64,000 nucleotides of DNA, from the NCBI RefSeq assembly GCF_011290685.1, contig NZ_JAANYN010000006.1, forward strand, positions 248,001 to 312,000, read 5' to 3'. Source of the DNA: Cyclobacterium plantarum (GTDB lineage Bacteria > Bacteroidota > Bacteroidia > Cytophagales > Cyclobacteriaceae). The notes under the pieces were generated by a model, which saw only the letters and a list, made by a program, of their open reading frames with translations, was not told the DNA's origin and ran no database searches. The position numbers were made by a program, and so were the translations under genes. Positions 26,817 through 35,511 of the stretch are shown here, piece by piece. Position 1 is the stretch's first letter. Each line of letters begins with the position of its first letter.

Positions 26817-28919
26817 TCAGGGATTCAGCCATTTTCGTAAATACGCTTTTCTCTCACCGGGATCAGTCACCTGTATGGTTTCCACCTGGCTTTCCCGAAA
26901 GCTTTCTGACCAGTTGGGAAGGGAGCCTGGATCCATTTCGTTTTTTTCTATTACAAGGGGTTTTCTATTGGATAGATTTTCCAAAAGATCTGGCAGATCA
27001 TAAGCTGGCAGGGCTCCGGCAACCGTATAGGCAATATTGGCAGGGTCGTAATTTTCCTGCGCCACCAGAGACCTATAAGAAAGCATGGGGTCTATGAGCG
27101 CAATTGAAGCAATATCAGGATTGTAATTGGCTGCATGAAGCAATACTGCTGCCATCTGACCTTTGGCCAAACTTTTTATTTCATCTGCTCCCTGAGACTC
27201 TTGCAATACTTTAACCAAACGGTTGACATCTCCAGCATGAAGGCCCACAATACTTCTACCGATCAGGATACTACCAAACCACAAGTTATAAGACTCCCCC
27301 TGAAAGTTTGAATCTCCCGTAAATCCACCATTGCCCATTTCTCCGGTGTTTAACAAATCCGGAGCCAAAACCATCTGGCCTTCCTGTACCAATGCTTCCA
27401 TGGTTCCCCCTACAGCTGCATCAATGCCCTTTCCCTCAGGATCCAAATAAATTACAGCTTTGGAAGTCATTTTATCCGGTCTCATCAATAGGTAGGGAAC
27501 CCAATAGTCTCCTTCTCCCTTCATTAAATACTTTTCAACCACGTACCCATCTCTTTGAAACCTTCCCGTCATCATGGTTTCTATATCCGAAGAAGGCTCC
27601 CGATACCCAGAAAGCTTCCTTGAACGGCTTACACGTTCGGCCAGGGAGCCGTTTAGCTGCTTTGGCAAATGGGCCTGATTGAGTTCCTGAATGGTCTTAC
27701 CTGGATAACTGCTAAGGACCTGTCCAGTCGGGGTAACCTGCAGTTCCTCACGACTCAGGGTATCTATGTTCTGGTCTATTGAAGAGCCTGGCCAGTCCAG
27801 GTGTTTTTGAAAAAAAGCATACATGACCTCTCTGTTCCTGAGGGTTGAAGCATGCCCGGCGTCATCCTCCACCATCTCAAATCTATCTGAGAGACCATAT
27901 GCATCATAAATCCTTTGAACCTGATCCCTGGTTTCCCTGGCTCCTTCAATGTTGAAAATATCCCTGGTTGTGGTGATCATCAGGTTGGGCTTGGGAGCCC
28001 TTACCAACAAAAGATCCGGCTGGTCCAGGCCGGCAGCAATGCCCCTGAAAAAGTTTTGTTCTGCATCCTGAGGTCCATGGGTGAGCAGCAAACGCCTGAA
28101 ATTGGTTATGTAATTTTCCGGAGCTGAGGCATAAATGCGCGAATCAAATGCTGCAATATATGCCGCCTGGGTTCCTCCTCCCGATCTGCCGGTAATGCCG
28201 ATTCTAACTGGATCCACCTCAGGGCGGCTAATCAGGTAATCCATTGCCCGGATACCATCCCATATCATGTATTTGGCCTGGGAAGTACCGGCTACAAATG
28301 CCTGCGCACCGGGATAGGAATGCTGTTTGGTGGGACCTCCAATGGTAGGTTTGTTGGTGGAAGGATCAAAATATTCCAGGCGCTCACCTTGCCCCACCGG
28401 ATCAAATGCCAATACGATAAAACCTTTTTTAACCAGGTTTAATATCACATGTTGATAGGTAAAGCTCCTGTATGATTCCAGGGCATGACCGGAACAATAA
28501 ATAATGGCCGGTGCCTTTCCGGCCAACTCATCCGGTAGAAACAGGGTAGCGCTCACATAAAACCCTGGCTGCGATTGAAATACCACATGCTCCATACGGA
28601 AACCTTCCCGCTGCACCGTACGGGTAATTGCTGCTTTTAAGGGGGTTTTCTCTGGGAAAGGCCCAACTACCTGCATTAATTTTTCCTTGATTCCAGCTTG
28701 CCAATCCTGCCATTCTGCTTTTGATTGGATGTTTTCCAAGGCTTTTTCCCTTTCATCCAGTAAGTCAAAAGCCTGCCGGGTCTGGTGTCTGTATAAAGCA
28801 TTAGGACCATCCGTAAAACTGACCCAATGGGATTGGATAACCTTTAAATCCTCCTGAGCATGGGCAGGCAAAAACCCGCAGGCAAGTATTAACAAAGTCA
28901 GAAAAAAGGTCTTCAACAT
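26817..28919 (-). CDS. exported tandem alpha/beta hydrolase (acetyl-xylan-esterase-like)
   Basis: A 700-residue protein with a Sec signal peptide (about 1-21, ending PAHAQ). The N-terminal hydrolase domain (about 100-375) has the nucleophile elbow GRSGG (Ser246), an oxyanion region YCSGHA and the acid/His region EDDAGHAS, like acetyl xylan esterase/cephalosporin-C deacetylase relatives. The C-terminal part (about 440-690) repeats the fold, but its elbow reads AKGQMAAV with no serine, so it looks non-catalytic. Likely deacylates glycans in the periplasm. Last member of the minus-strand sugar cluster, 111 bases after the Gfo/Idh gene. Confidence 0.82.
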   Translation of the reverse strand: MLKTFFLTLLILACGFLPAHAQEDLKVIQSHWVSFTDGPNALYRHQTRQAFDLLDEREKALENIQSKAEWQDWQAGIKEKLMQVVGPFPEKTPLKAAITRTVQREGFRMEHVVFQSQPGFYVSATLFLPDELAGKAPAIIYCSGHALESYRSFTYQHVILNLVKKGFIVLAFDPVGQGERLEYFDPSTNKPTIGGPTKQHSYPGAQAFVAGTSQAKYMIWDGIRAMDYLISRPEVDPVRIGITGRSGGGTQAAYIAAFDSRIYASAPENYITNFRRLLLTHGPQDAEQNFFRGIAAGLDQPDLLLVRAPKPNLMITTTRDIFNIEGARETRDQVQRIYDAYGLSDRFEMVEDDAGHASTLRNREVMYAFFQKHLDWPGSSIDQNIDTLSREELQVTPTGQVLSSYPGKTIQELNQAHLPKQLNGSLAERVSRSRKLSGYREPSSDIETMMTGRFQRDGYVVEKYLMKGEGDYWVPYLLMRPDKMTSKAVIYLDPEGKGIDAAVGGTMEALVQEGQMVLAPDLLNTGEMGNGGFTGDSNFQGESYNLWFGSILIGRSIVGLHAGDVNRLVKVLQESQGADEIKSLAKGQMAAVLLHAANYNPDIASIALIDPMLSYRSLVAQENYDPANIAYTVAGALPAYDLPDLLENLSNRKPLVIEKNEMDPGSLPNWSESFRESQVETIQVTDPGERKAYLRKWLNP

Positions 28920-29030
28920 GTTTTAGGTATTTAGAAATAAAAGGGGTAAACATAAGACTTACCCCCCTTGAACAACAAAAGTAGAATAAGCCTTATTTAT
29001 ATTTTAATTCAAAAGGAATTCATATAGCAA

Positions 29031-30401
29031 TTACACCTGCTCAGGAACCACATATGGAGGCCTGCTGGGCCTGGTCAGCATGGTATCTGCTTCGGTATCG
29101 TTGGCGAATTTCTCATAATCTCCCATAAACTTTAATCCCCTTTCCAATCGATAGGAAATATTGGCAATTAATGGAAGTGCAGAAGAATAATATCCTTCCA
29201 TGATATCACAATTCAGACTTTCCTTTTTGCCATCCCTTATAGCATCCAGGAAGTTGGCATAATGTTCAGCTCCTCCTGGTGCTGCCAGTACATTGGAACC
29301 TGGTTCTTGTGGAGCTGCTTCCTGAGAGCTTGCAAAGGGCTCCTTTTCATCTTGTCTGAAGGCTTTCCAGGTGCTGCCATTAAGCTCCAGATAGCCGTCG
29401 GTTCCATAAAACATGTTTCCGATTTTGATATCAAGACTGGACTCTCCGTGGGTATACCTGCCCCGTGTTTCAAATTCCAAAATTTTTCCATCATCATATT
29501 TGAAAATAGACGTTTGGGTATTTGGTGTCTCCTGAGAACATTGCTGTGGTGTCATCCCATAAATATCCCCAGATGAATAAACGGAAACAGGATGTTCGTT
29601 CTTGTTCAATCCCCATCTGGCCACATCAAACTGGTGTGGTCCCTGGTTACCTGTGTCGCCATTTCCAGTATCCCAGTGCCAATGCCAGTTGTAATGCCCT
29701 TTTTTCTCATTATATGCCCTGTAAGGAGCAGGACCTAACCACAGATCATAATGCAAACCTTCCGGAGGAGTACTGTCTCTGCTGATGCCAAATGAATTTC
29801 TGGGCTTGTAGCAAAGCCCTTTGGCCATGTACACTTCCCCTATATTGCCATCATGTAAAAACTTCATGGCGTCCATGACATTTTTAATGGATCGATTTTG
29901 GAAGCCCACTTGCACGATACTGTCATATTTTCTGGCCGCCTCGATCATTTTTCTACCTTCAAATACGTTGTGACTAGCTGGCTTTTCTACATATACATGT
30001 TTGCCTGCCTGGCAGGCCCAAATGGTTCCCAAAGCATGCCAATGATTGGGTGTGGCAAAGGATAAAGCATCCACTTCCGGATCTTCAAAAACCCTTCTCA
30101 TGTCATATGCTGTACCCGGTTTATCCCCTACCCTGTCATTCACCAGTTTCACCTTTTCAGCCCAGGTATTTTCATCCACATCGCATAAGGTTTTGATCAC
30201 CACGTTGCGGCTCTCTTTTAATTTACAGAATTGATTGATGTGATTGGTACCCTGCCCCCTGATACCTATTACCGCCAGGTGCATCCTGTCGTTGGCTCCC
30301 ATGATTTTTCCATAGGACTTGGCACTCATGCTCATGCCAGCTAATGCTACTCCGGCACTACCCATCAAGCTTTTCCTGATAAATTCTCTTCTTTCGGTCA
30401 T
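29031..30401 (-). CDS. Tat-exported Gfo/Idh/MocA oxidoreductase
   Basis: A 456-residue NAD(P)-dependent sugar oxidoreductase-like protein with an N-terminal twin-arginine signal (TERREFIRKS, hydrophobic stretch to about residue 30). Rossmann domain from about 40 (LAVIGIRGQG), EKPASHNVFEG active-site lysine region, then the GFO/IDH C-terminal domain with NWHWHWDTGNGD. Such exported oxidoreductases are typical of Bacteroidota; a tightly bound cofactor exported by Tat would explain the location. It follows a TIM-barrel isomerase gene by 28 bases, suggesting joint action on an oxidised (keto) sugar. Confidence 0.88.
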   Translation of the reverse strand: MTERREFIRKSLMGSAGVALAGMSMSAKSYGKIMGANDRMHLAVIGIRGQGTNHINQFCKLKESRNVVIKTLCDVDENTWAEKVKLVNDRVGDKPGTAYDMRRVFEDPEVDALSFATPNHWHALGTIWACQAGKHVYVEKPASHNVFEGRKMIEAARKYDSIVQVGFQNRSIKNVMDAMKFLHDGNIGEVYMAKGLCYKPRNSFGISRDSTPPEGLHYDLWLGPAPYRAYNEKKGHYNWHWHWDTGNGDTGNQGPHQFDVARWGLNKNEHPVSVYSSGDIYGMTPQQCSQETPNTQTSIFKYDDGKILEFETRGRYTHGESSLDIKIGNMFYGTDGYLELNGSTWKAFRQDEKEPFASSQEAAPQEPGSNVLAAPGGAEHYANFLDAIRDGKKESLNCDIMEGYYSSALPLIANISYRLERGLKFMGDYEKFANDTEADTMLTRPSRPPYVVPEQV

Positions 30402-30429
30402 TATTCTTTTGTTTTTTTAGGACTGACTG

Positions 30430-31320
30430 CTATAAACTGGAAATATAATTTTCGAACATTTGCTTTTGAGCCACCATGGAAGCCACTTTATCCGCCGGAT
30501 TGCTGTGTGCTTCCAGCAAAATCCAGCCCTGATAATTGGCCTGGTCCAATAAGCGAAAAAGATCCTGATAAGGATAATCATTTTCATCAAAAGCCCTTAC
30601 ATGGGTGGTGTCTCCCAACCACTTTTTCACCATATTGAAATTCGCCTCCAATCCTGGTTCCATCAGGTCAGTATCGTTGCTGTTCCAACATATCTTTACA
30701 TTGGAAGAGGTAACCTGATCAAATATCGCCTTCATCACGGGAAGTTGCTGGGTGATCCTGCCATGAACTTCCACACGGACCAACTGCCCATGGTCAGCCC
30801 CAAATTCCCCCACCTCACTAAGGGATTTAGCGATCTGTGCGATGGTCTTCTCTCTTGAAACACCTTCAGGAAGGGTATTTGGTTTTACTTTAATGCCTGT
30901 TGCTCCTATATCGTCACAAAGTTGAATGTAGGCCTTGGTTTGCCTGATGTTTTCCACCACCAAAGCCGGGTCAGTGCTGTGATATTCAAAATTGCTTCCA
31001 TAACCCACGCAGCTAACCGGACTATCTTCAAACCTGCTCCGAATCTCCTTTCTTTCAGCCTTGCTAAGGTGCGCTTCCACCCCATGGGCATGTTCTGTCC
31101 TTAACTCTACCCCTTCATACCCGGTTTTCTCACAATTACTGATCAATTCTGCCAGGGACCAGTCTTTTCCCCAAAGGTAGGTTACCAGGCCAAAATTCAT
31201 TTTTGATACTTTCATACCGGCCGTAGCTGGCAAAGACCAGGAACCCAAAGTACCCATTGCAAGGCCGGAAAGCATGCTTTTTTTCAGGAAATTTCTCCTG
31301 TTATTTTGATTGTTCTTCAT
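30430..31320 (-). CDS. Tat-exported sugar phosphate isomerase/epimerase-like TIM barrel
   Basis: About 296 residues from the ATG at 31320 (an ATG four codons upstream is possible but would overlap the preceding gene). A twin-arginine signal (NNRRNFLKKS) precedes an AP-endonuclease-2-like TIM barrel (about 35-295) with metal-ligand-type acidic residues in EGVELRTEH, RVEVHG and WILLEAHS. Family members isomerise, epimerise or hydrolyse keto-sugars and inositols. In the periplasm the substrate is unlikely to be phosphorylated. Lies between the hydrolase and the oxidoreductase genes in the same apparent operon (5- and 28-base gaps). Confidence 0.83.
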   Translation of the reverse strand: MKNNQNNRRNFLKKSMLSGLAMGTLGSWSLPATAGMKVSKMNFGLVTYLWGKDWSLAELISNCEKTGYEGVELRTEHAHGVEAHLSKAERKEIRSRFEDSPVSCVGYGSNFEYHSTDPALVVENIRQTKAYIQLCDDIGATGIKVKPNTLPEGVSREKTIAQIAKSLSEVGEFGADHGQLVRVEVHGRITQQLPVMKAIFDQVTSSNVKICWNSNDTDLMEPGLEANFNMVKKWLGDTTHVRAFDENDYPYQDLFRLLDQANYQGWILLEAHSNPADKVASMVAQKQMFENYISSL

Positions 31321-31325
31321 ACAAA

Positions 31326-32528
31326 TTACCATTTAACATCGAATATGGAAGTGATGGCTGTTTCAGGAAAAGGGGATTTTTCATTAAACGGGTACAAATC
31401 TTCCTGGGCTTCCAGTTCAACATTATCCTCATTTAACCTTCCATCCTTATGCATGGCCTTGGAAAGATCCAATCCCAGATGTTCGGCTAAAAAGGGATAA
31501 ACTGCTTGACGTTTTTTGTCATCATATCCATGATTATCGGCTGGAATATGGATGTTTTGAACCATTTCCTTTTTACCTTTCAATCCATAAATGTATTGCA
31601 GGTGGGGGTATTCCACCTGAGGTGTATTTTTGGTCCAATCTCCTCCTACAGATACCAGCAAAAGAGGTTTTGGAGCGACCAGAGCCGCAATTTCTACATT
31701 GTTGGTTTGGAAATTTTTATTCTTATGAATGGGCATCCCGCTTTCACATACACAGCCCCCGAAAAAATGGGCGGATACCATGACTACAGGTGCTACCACA
31801 TCGATCCGATCATCCACAGCAGCCAAAAGAAAGGATTGGGTAGCCCCCCCTGAAGCTCCTGTCACGGCCAACCGCTCAGGGTCTGCGCCCATTGACAGAA
31901 TAAAATCCACTCCCCGTATACTGTTCCATAGTTGGAGTTTTAGCACTTCCCCGTCTTCTCTGTGGTCCCAGCCGAGCTCTTTTTGCTGTCCATAGCCCAC
32001 GGCATCATAGGCCCAGACCATGGCCCCCATCCTTGCCATAGAGGCAAATCTTTTTTGTGCATCTGGCCGGTAACGGCCCACCTCTCCTTCCTTATCCCAA
32101 TGGCCATGAGGACTGAGAATTCCTGGTGCTTTACCCGTGAATTCCGCTGGCATGTACAGGCTTCCAGTGACAAATACTCCGGGTAAGCTTTCGAAAGCTA
32201 CATTCCGGACACTATAACCATCATATTCCCTAATCTCGCCCATGATGGGGTTCATGGGACCCTTTTCAGGCATTTTGTCCAAGCCCGTTCCCTTTAAAAT
32301 TTGCTTGCGAATGGTTTTGGCCCTTTTGTCCCAGGCTTTTTCGCTGGTATATTCAGTCTGCATCATTTGCAGGAAACCGGCTCCTTCTTCTTCTGTCCAA
32401 TGAGCACCTACGCAAAGCATATCATCCGATGCTGAAGATTGAGCTTTGGAACCCCATATGGGGAAGAGCAATAACAAAGAGAAAAAGAACGAGAAGTTTA
32501 ATGGGTAATGGATTATTTTCATTTTCAT
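31326..32528 (-). CDS. secreted alpha/beta hydrolase (acetyl-xylan-esterase-like)
   Basis: About 400 residues from the ATG at 32528, giving a signal peptide (KMKIIHYPLNFSFFFSLLLLFP, cleavage near SKAQ); the frame extends upstream by 12 codons into the preceding gene, which is less likely. Hydrolase signatures: LSPHGHWDKEG, YDAVGYG, nucleophile elbow GASGG (Ser226) and ADNHGYDDKKR with the probable catalytic histidine. Resembles deacetylating esterases for plant glycans. It begins 11 bases after the preceding hydrolase gene. Confidence 0.83.
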   Translation of the reverse strand: MKMKIIHYPLNFSFFFSLLLLFPIWGSKAQSSASDDMLCVGAHWTEEEGAGFLQMMQTEYTSEKAWDKRAKTIRKQILKGTGLDKMPEKGPMNPIMGEIREYDGYSVRNVAFESLPGVFVTGSLYMPAEFTGKAPGILSPHGHWDKEGEVGRYRPDAQKRFASMARMGAMVWAYDAVGYGQQKELGWDHREDGEVLKLQLWNSIRGVDFILSMGADPERLAVTGASGGATQSFLLAAVDDRIDVVAPVVMVSAHFFGGCVCESGMPIHKNKNFQTNNVEIAALVAPKPLLLVSVGGDWTKNTPQVEYPHLQYIYGLKGKKEMVQNIHIPADNHGYDDKKRQAVYPFLAEHLGLDLSKAMHKDGRLNEDNVELEAQEDLYPFNEKSPFPETAITSIFDVKW

Positions 32529-32539
32529 AAAGGTTTGTG

Positions 32540-33808
32540 TCAAGCTTTTAACCATTTGTCCCACCAGGAAAAGGCTTCCTGCTGCATGTCCGCATCAAAT
32601 TTATGGGGACCGGGATAATAGGAGGCCTTGTAATTGTCGCTGAATCCAGCCTTTTCATAGATGTCTGCCAGAATTTTATCTGCTTTTTCCATCTCTGGCA
32701 AGGTATACAATTGATCTTCCTTATCGTTTAATACCAAGGTCGGCAATGGGACCCTTAACCCCAGTATTTCAGGAAAATCAAGTTCTTCAGGCAACCTGGG
32801 AACATATGTCATCCAGGTATGGGTATAGGACTTATTCAAAATGAAATCTGTCCAGGTACTCATAAAACCCACACAAACGGCACATTTGATCCTGTGGTCT
32901 AACCCGGCCATCATAACCGTTCGTAAGCCCCCACCGGACAGGCCTCCACAGCCCACCCTTGCTTCATCCACATCAGGTCTGGCCAAAAGCAGGTCAAGAG
33001 CAACCTTATCCTCGGCAAAGAAGACCCCCGGCCAGGTAGTGCCACCACAAAACAGGGATTTTGCCATAATATGTTCGTGGTTACCCGCCCAGTCATTATA
33101 GGCAGCAATATTTCCGGCATTTTCCGAATTCTTGTCCGTCAGACCGGAACGCAGGTGATCAGGGACATCCTCCATCATTACCCGTCTGCTGGCAAATGTA
33201 AAAGCATCTGAAACCATCACCACATATCCTCTTTTGGCGATCTCATTGGCCCATGCCTTACCTTCATAGTAATGGTCCTGATGTTCAACCATCAACTCAT
33301 GTTGGCCTTTTCCTGTTCTGGTGATTTTTCTTAATCCAAAATACTTGTTACCTCCATGGTCATGAAAAGCCAGAATAGCAGGTAGTTTACCTTTGGCACC
33401 TGCAGGCTTTAGCACCAGTGCTTGTGTAGGCCGGCCATAGGGAAGCTGCCAGGATATGGATTCGATCTCCAAGCCATCATGCACATGACTATCATGCCGT
33501 GTGACAACAGGAAGCGGGCCTGTATCTGGAATACCCATGCGCTCCCTGGTTCTATCGAGGGCCAATGCCTTCCATTGCTCCAAATTGGTGAATGAAGGGT
33601 TTCTGTAGGAAAATTTGGGCAAGGAATCTTTAATCAGGCCATCCACCCATGGTCCATATGGACCGATAATGCTTTGACCATTTACTGCCATCTTGTTGGT
33701 GTTTTTTGTAAAAACTGATGCATGAGATACTGGCATGTGAATGCCGGCGGCAAATCCGAAGCCTGCCAATCCTGCCTGCTTGATAAATGATCTTCTTGGT
33801 TTTTCCAT
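32540..33808 (-). CDS. Tat-exported alpha/beta hydrolase (dienelactone-hydrolase/esterase-like)
   Basis: A 422-residue protein with a twin-arginine signal (KPRRSFIKQAG, hydrophobic to about residue 30). The hydrolase core has LAFHDHGGNKYFG (oxyanion region), GYVVMVSDAF, nucleophile elbow GLSGG (Ser291), and a C-terminal PGPHKFD with the likely catalytic histidine. It is the second gene of the apparent operon, 29 bases after the lipoprotein oxidoreductase. Substrate probably an acyl or other ester substituent on a glycan; inference only. Confidence 0.82.
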   Translation of the reverse strand: MEKPRRSFIKQAGLAGFGFAAGIHMPVSHASVFTKNTNKMAVNGQSIIGPYGPWVDGLIKDSLPKFSYRNPSFTNLEQWKALALDRTRERMGIPDTGPLPVVTRHDSHVHDGLEIESISWQLPYGRPTQALVLKPAGAKGKLPAILAFHDHGGNKYFGLRKITRTGKGQHELMVEHQDHYYEGKAWANEIAKRGYVVMVSDAFTFASRRVMMEDVPDHLRSGLTDKNSENAGNIAAYNDWAGNHEHIMAKSLFCGGTTWPGVFFAEDKVALDLLLARPDVDEARVGCGGLSGGGLRTVMMAGLDHRIKCAVCVGFMSTWTDFILNKSYTHTWMTYVPRLPEELDFPEILGLRVPLPTLVLNDKEDQLYTLPEMEKADKILADIYEKAGFSDNYKASYYPGPHKFDADMQQEAFSWWDKWLKA

Positions 33809-33837
33809 AATAAAATTCGGCTATGCAACGGGCAGAA

Positions 33838-35250
33838 TTATTGTGCCATTTCCAATGCTTTTGTGGTGACATAATATTTGGCAAGCATATTGGGCACCTC
33901 CCATTCGGGTAATTTACCTGCTGTCAGGTATTCTATATATCGCTCTGTTACCTCCCTGAAATGGTCCTCGTGGCTGGTTCTGAAAGCCTGAGGGATTTCT
34001 ATGCGCCAGGCATCTTTGTCAGCTACCTTTACCACACCCAGGCCCTCGTATTTCTCTGTTAAATTTTCGACCTGCTCTTTAAGAGTTTCTTCAAAATCGG
34101 CCAGGTCTACCCCCTCAACCGGTTCTATGTACAATTCAGTAATGTATTTTTCTTCGGCATCCTGACGAATCACCAGATTGGACTTGCTGCCCCGCATGAT
34201 AGAATAATGGGTATCAGCAGACCCTTCAGGTGCTACATAGTTCCAAATCACAGAGACCTTGGCATGAACATCATTGATGGTGTAATTGATCTCTCCATTG
34301 CCGTAAACTTTTAAAATACCATCTTCCACTACCCCACCCAGGTAATCCGGGTACGACGGTAAACCCGTGGAGCGGGTAAATTGATCCAGGGTCAGGTCAG
34401 TGGTCCATCTCCTGGCATTGATCATTTCGATGTCATTTTCATAATCGATGATCTCTTCCGGAAAACTTTCCCATTGCACCAAATCTACCAGGTGAGTGGT
34501 CACATCAACGATTCCATTTCCTTGCTGGCTCACATCATAAAACCAGGCCGGCCTGATCAAAGGACTGCCGGATACCTGTTTGTAAAAATGGTGAACGCTT
34601 TCCTTCGTAATGGCGGGATCTTCCAGGCTTCCTTTTTCCAATTCACCAAATACTTCCGGTATCATGGAAAACTCCCTTTGAAGAATGGTAGATATTTCAA
34701 ACCTTTCTGTCATGATATCGAAAAGCAGCACATTGTTTTCTTTGGCCAACTCAAAGGATTCTTTGAGCATTTCGAATCCGGCAACATCAATGGCCATCGG
34801 TTTATCTGCCAATACATGGAGACCGGCCGCAACGGTAGCCTTGATATTTGCGGTTTTTTCTTTGTTATTTCCTGCGGTAACCATTACGTTACCTTTTTTC
34901 TCACTAAGCATTTTTTCTAAATAATCATCCCCTGTATACACTTCCATCTCCCAACTGGTAGGATCTTCAGGACGCGTATTATAACGCTCAATTGCCTGCA
35001 GGTAGGCCTTTAGTTCAGGACCATCTGGCGCATACACATGAACCTTGGGGTCCACCTGATCATACATGGACTTCTTAACCAGGTGGGCATGAAAATGTCC
35101 GGGGTCCAGGGTAAGCAACTTGATTTCGTTCTTTTCTCCGGTAAAGGTTGTTTTCACTTCTTCTTCCTCCATTTTTTCGTTGGAACATGACACAGCTAAA
35201 AGTAAAATTGATGCCGCCACAGGTGACCAAAATTTACTATTGATTTTCAT
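33838..35250 (-). CDS. Gfo/Idh/MocA-family oxidoreductase lipoprotein
   Basis: A 470-residue protein with a lipoprotein signal (SILLLAVSC, lipid-modified Cys near residue 23). The N-terminal half is a Rossmann-like oxidoreductase domain (LLTLDPGHFHAHLVKK, ADKPMAID, with DKP in place of the usual EKP), followed by the 'putative oxidoreductase C-terminal' type domain, with GNGIVDVTTHLVDL. It heads a six-gene minus-strand cluster of exported sugar-modifying proteins and is divergent from the LacI-type regulator, with a CpG-centred palindrome between them. Activity unproven; the exported lipoprotein form is notable. Confidence 0.83.
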   Translation of the reverse strand: MKINSKFWSPVAASILLLAVSCSNEKMEEEEVKTTFTGEKNEIKLLTLDPGHFHAHLVKKSMYDQVDPKVHVYAPDGPELKAYLQAIERYNTRPEDPTSWEMEVYTGDDYLEKMLSEKKGNVMVTAGNNKEKTANIKATVAAGLHVLADKPMAIDVAGFEMLKESFELAKENNVLLFDIMTERFEISTILQREFSMIPEVFGELEKGSLEDPAITKESVHHFYKQVSGSPLIRPAWFYDVSQQGNGIVDVTTHLVDLVQWESFPEEIIDYENDIEMINARRWTTDLTLDQFTRSTGLPSYPDYLGGVVEDGILKVYGNGEINYTINDVHAKVSVIWNYVAPEGSADTHYSIMRGSKSNLVIRQDAEEKYITELYIEPVEGVDLADFEETLKEQVENLTEKYEGLGVVKVADKDAWRIEIPQAFRTSHEDHFREVTERYIEYLTAGKLPEWEVPNMLAKYYVTTKALEMAQ

Positions 35251-35417
35251 AATTTTTATTTTATATTTTAGATGATAATTGGTTAAATTTTACAAAAAAG
35301 ATATTTTACATTTAAATATCTGAAATACCCCCTCTACTGTTTCCAATTTTTCGGGTTAATGGGACAATAAGGAATTAAATATAAAGAATAAAGCAAAAGA
35401 ATAAAACATATATTAGC

Positions 35418-35429
35418 GCAATCGATTGC
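35418..35429. promoter_or_regulatory. candidate LacI-family operator (perfect palindrome)
   Basis: GCAATCGATTGC is a perfect 12-bp palindrome with a central CG, the hallmark of LacI-family binding sites. It lies in the 261-base divergent region, 83 bases before the lacI-type ATG at 35512 and 168 bases before the oxidoreductase ATG at 35250, so one bound regulator could control both directions. Confidence 0.65.
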
Positions 35430-35511
35430 ATTTGCTGGATTATTTCCTTATCATTCATTTTAATTGGCTTTAAGGCTGCTATGCCCCATATTCTGCGTCC
35501 AGTAAAAATAA

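Noticed and set aside
34381-34920. Long open frame antisense to the lipoprotein oxidoreductase gene
   Set aside because: Lies fully inside a well-supported gene and its translation has no domain-like pattern.
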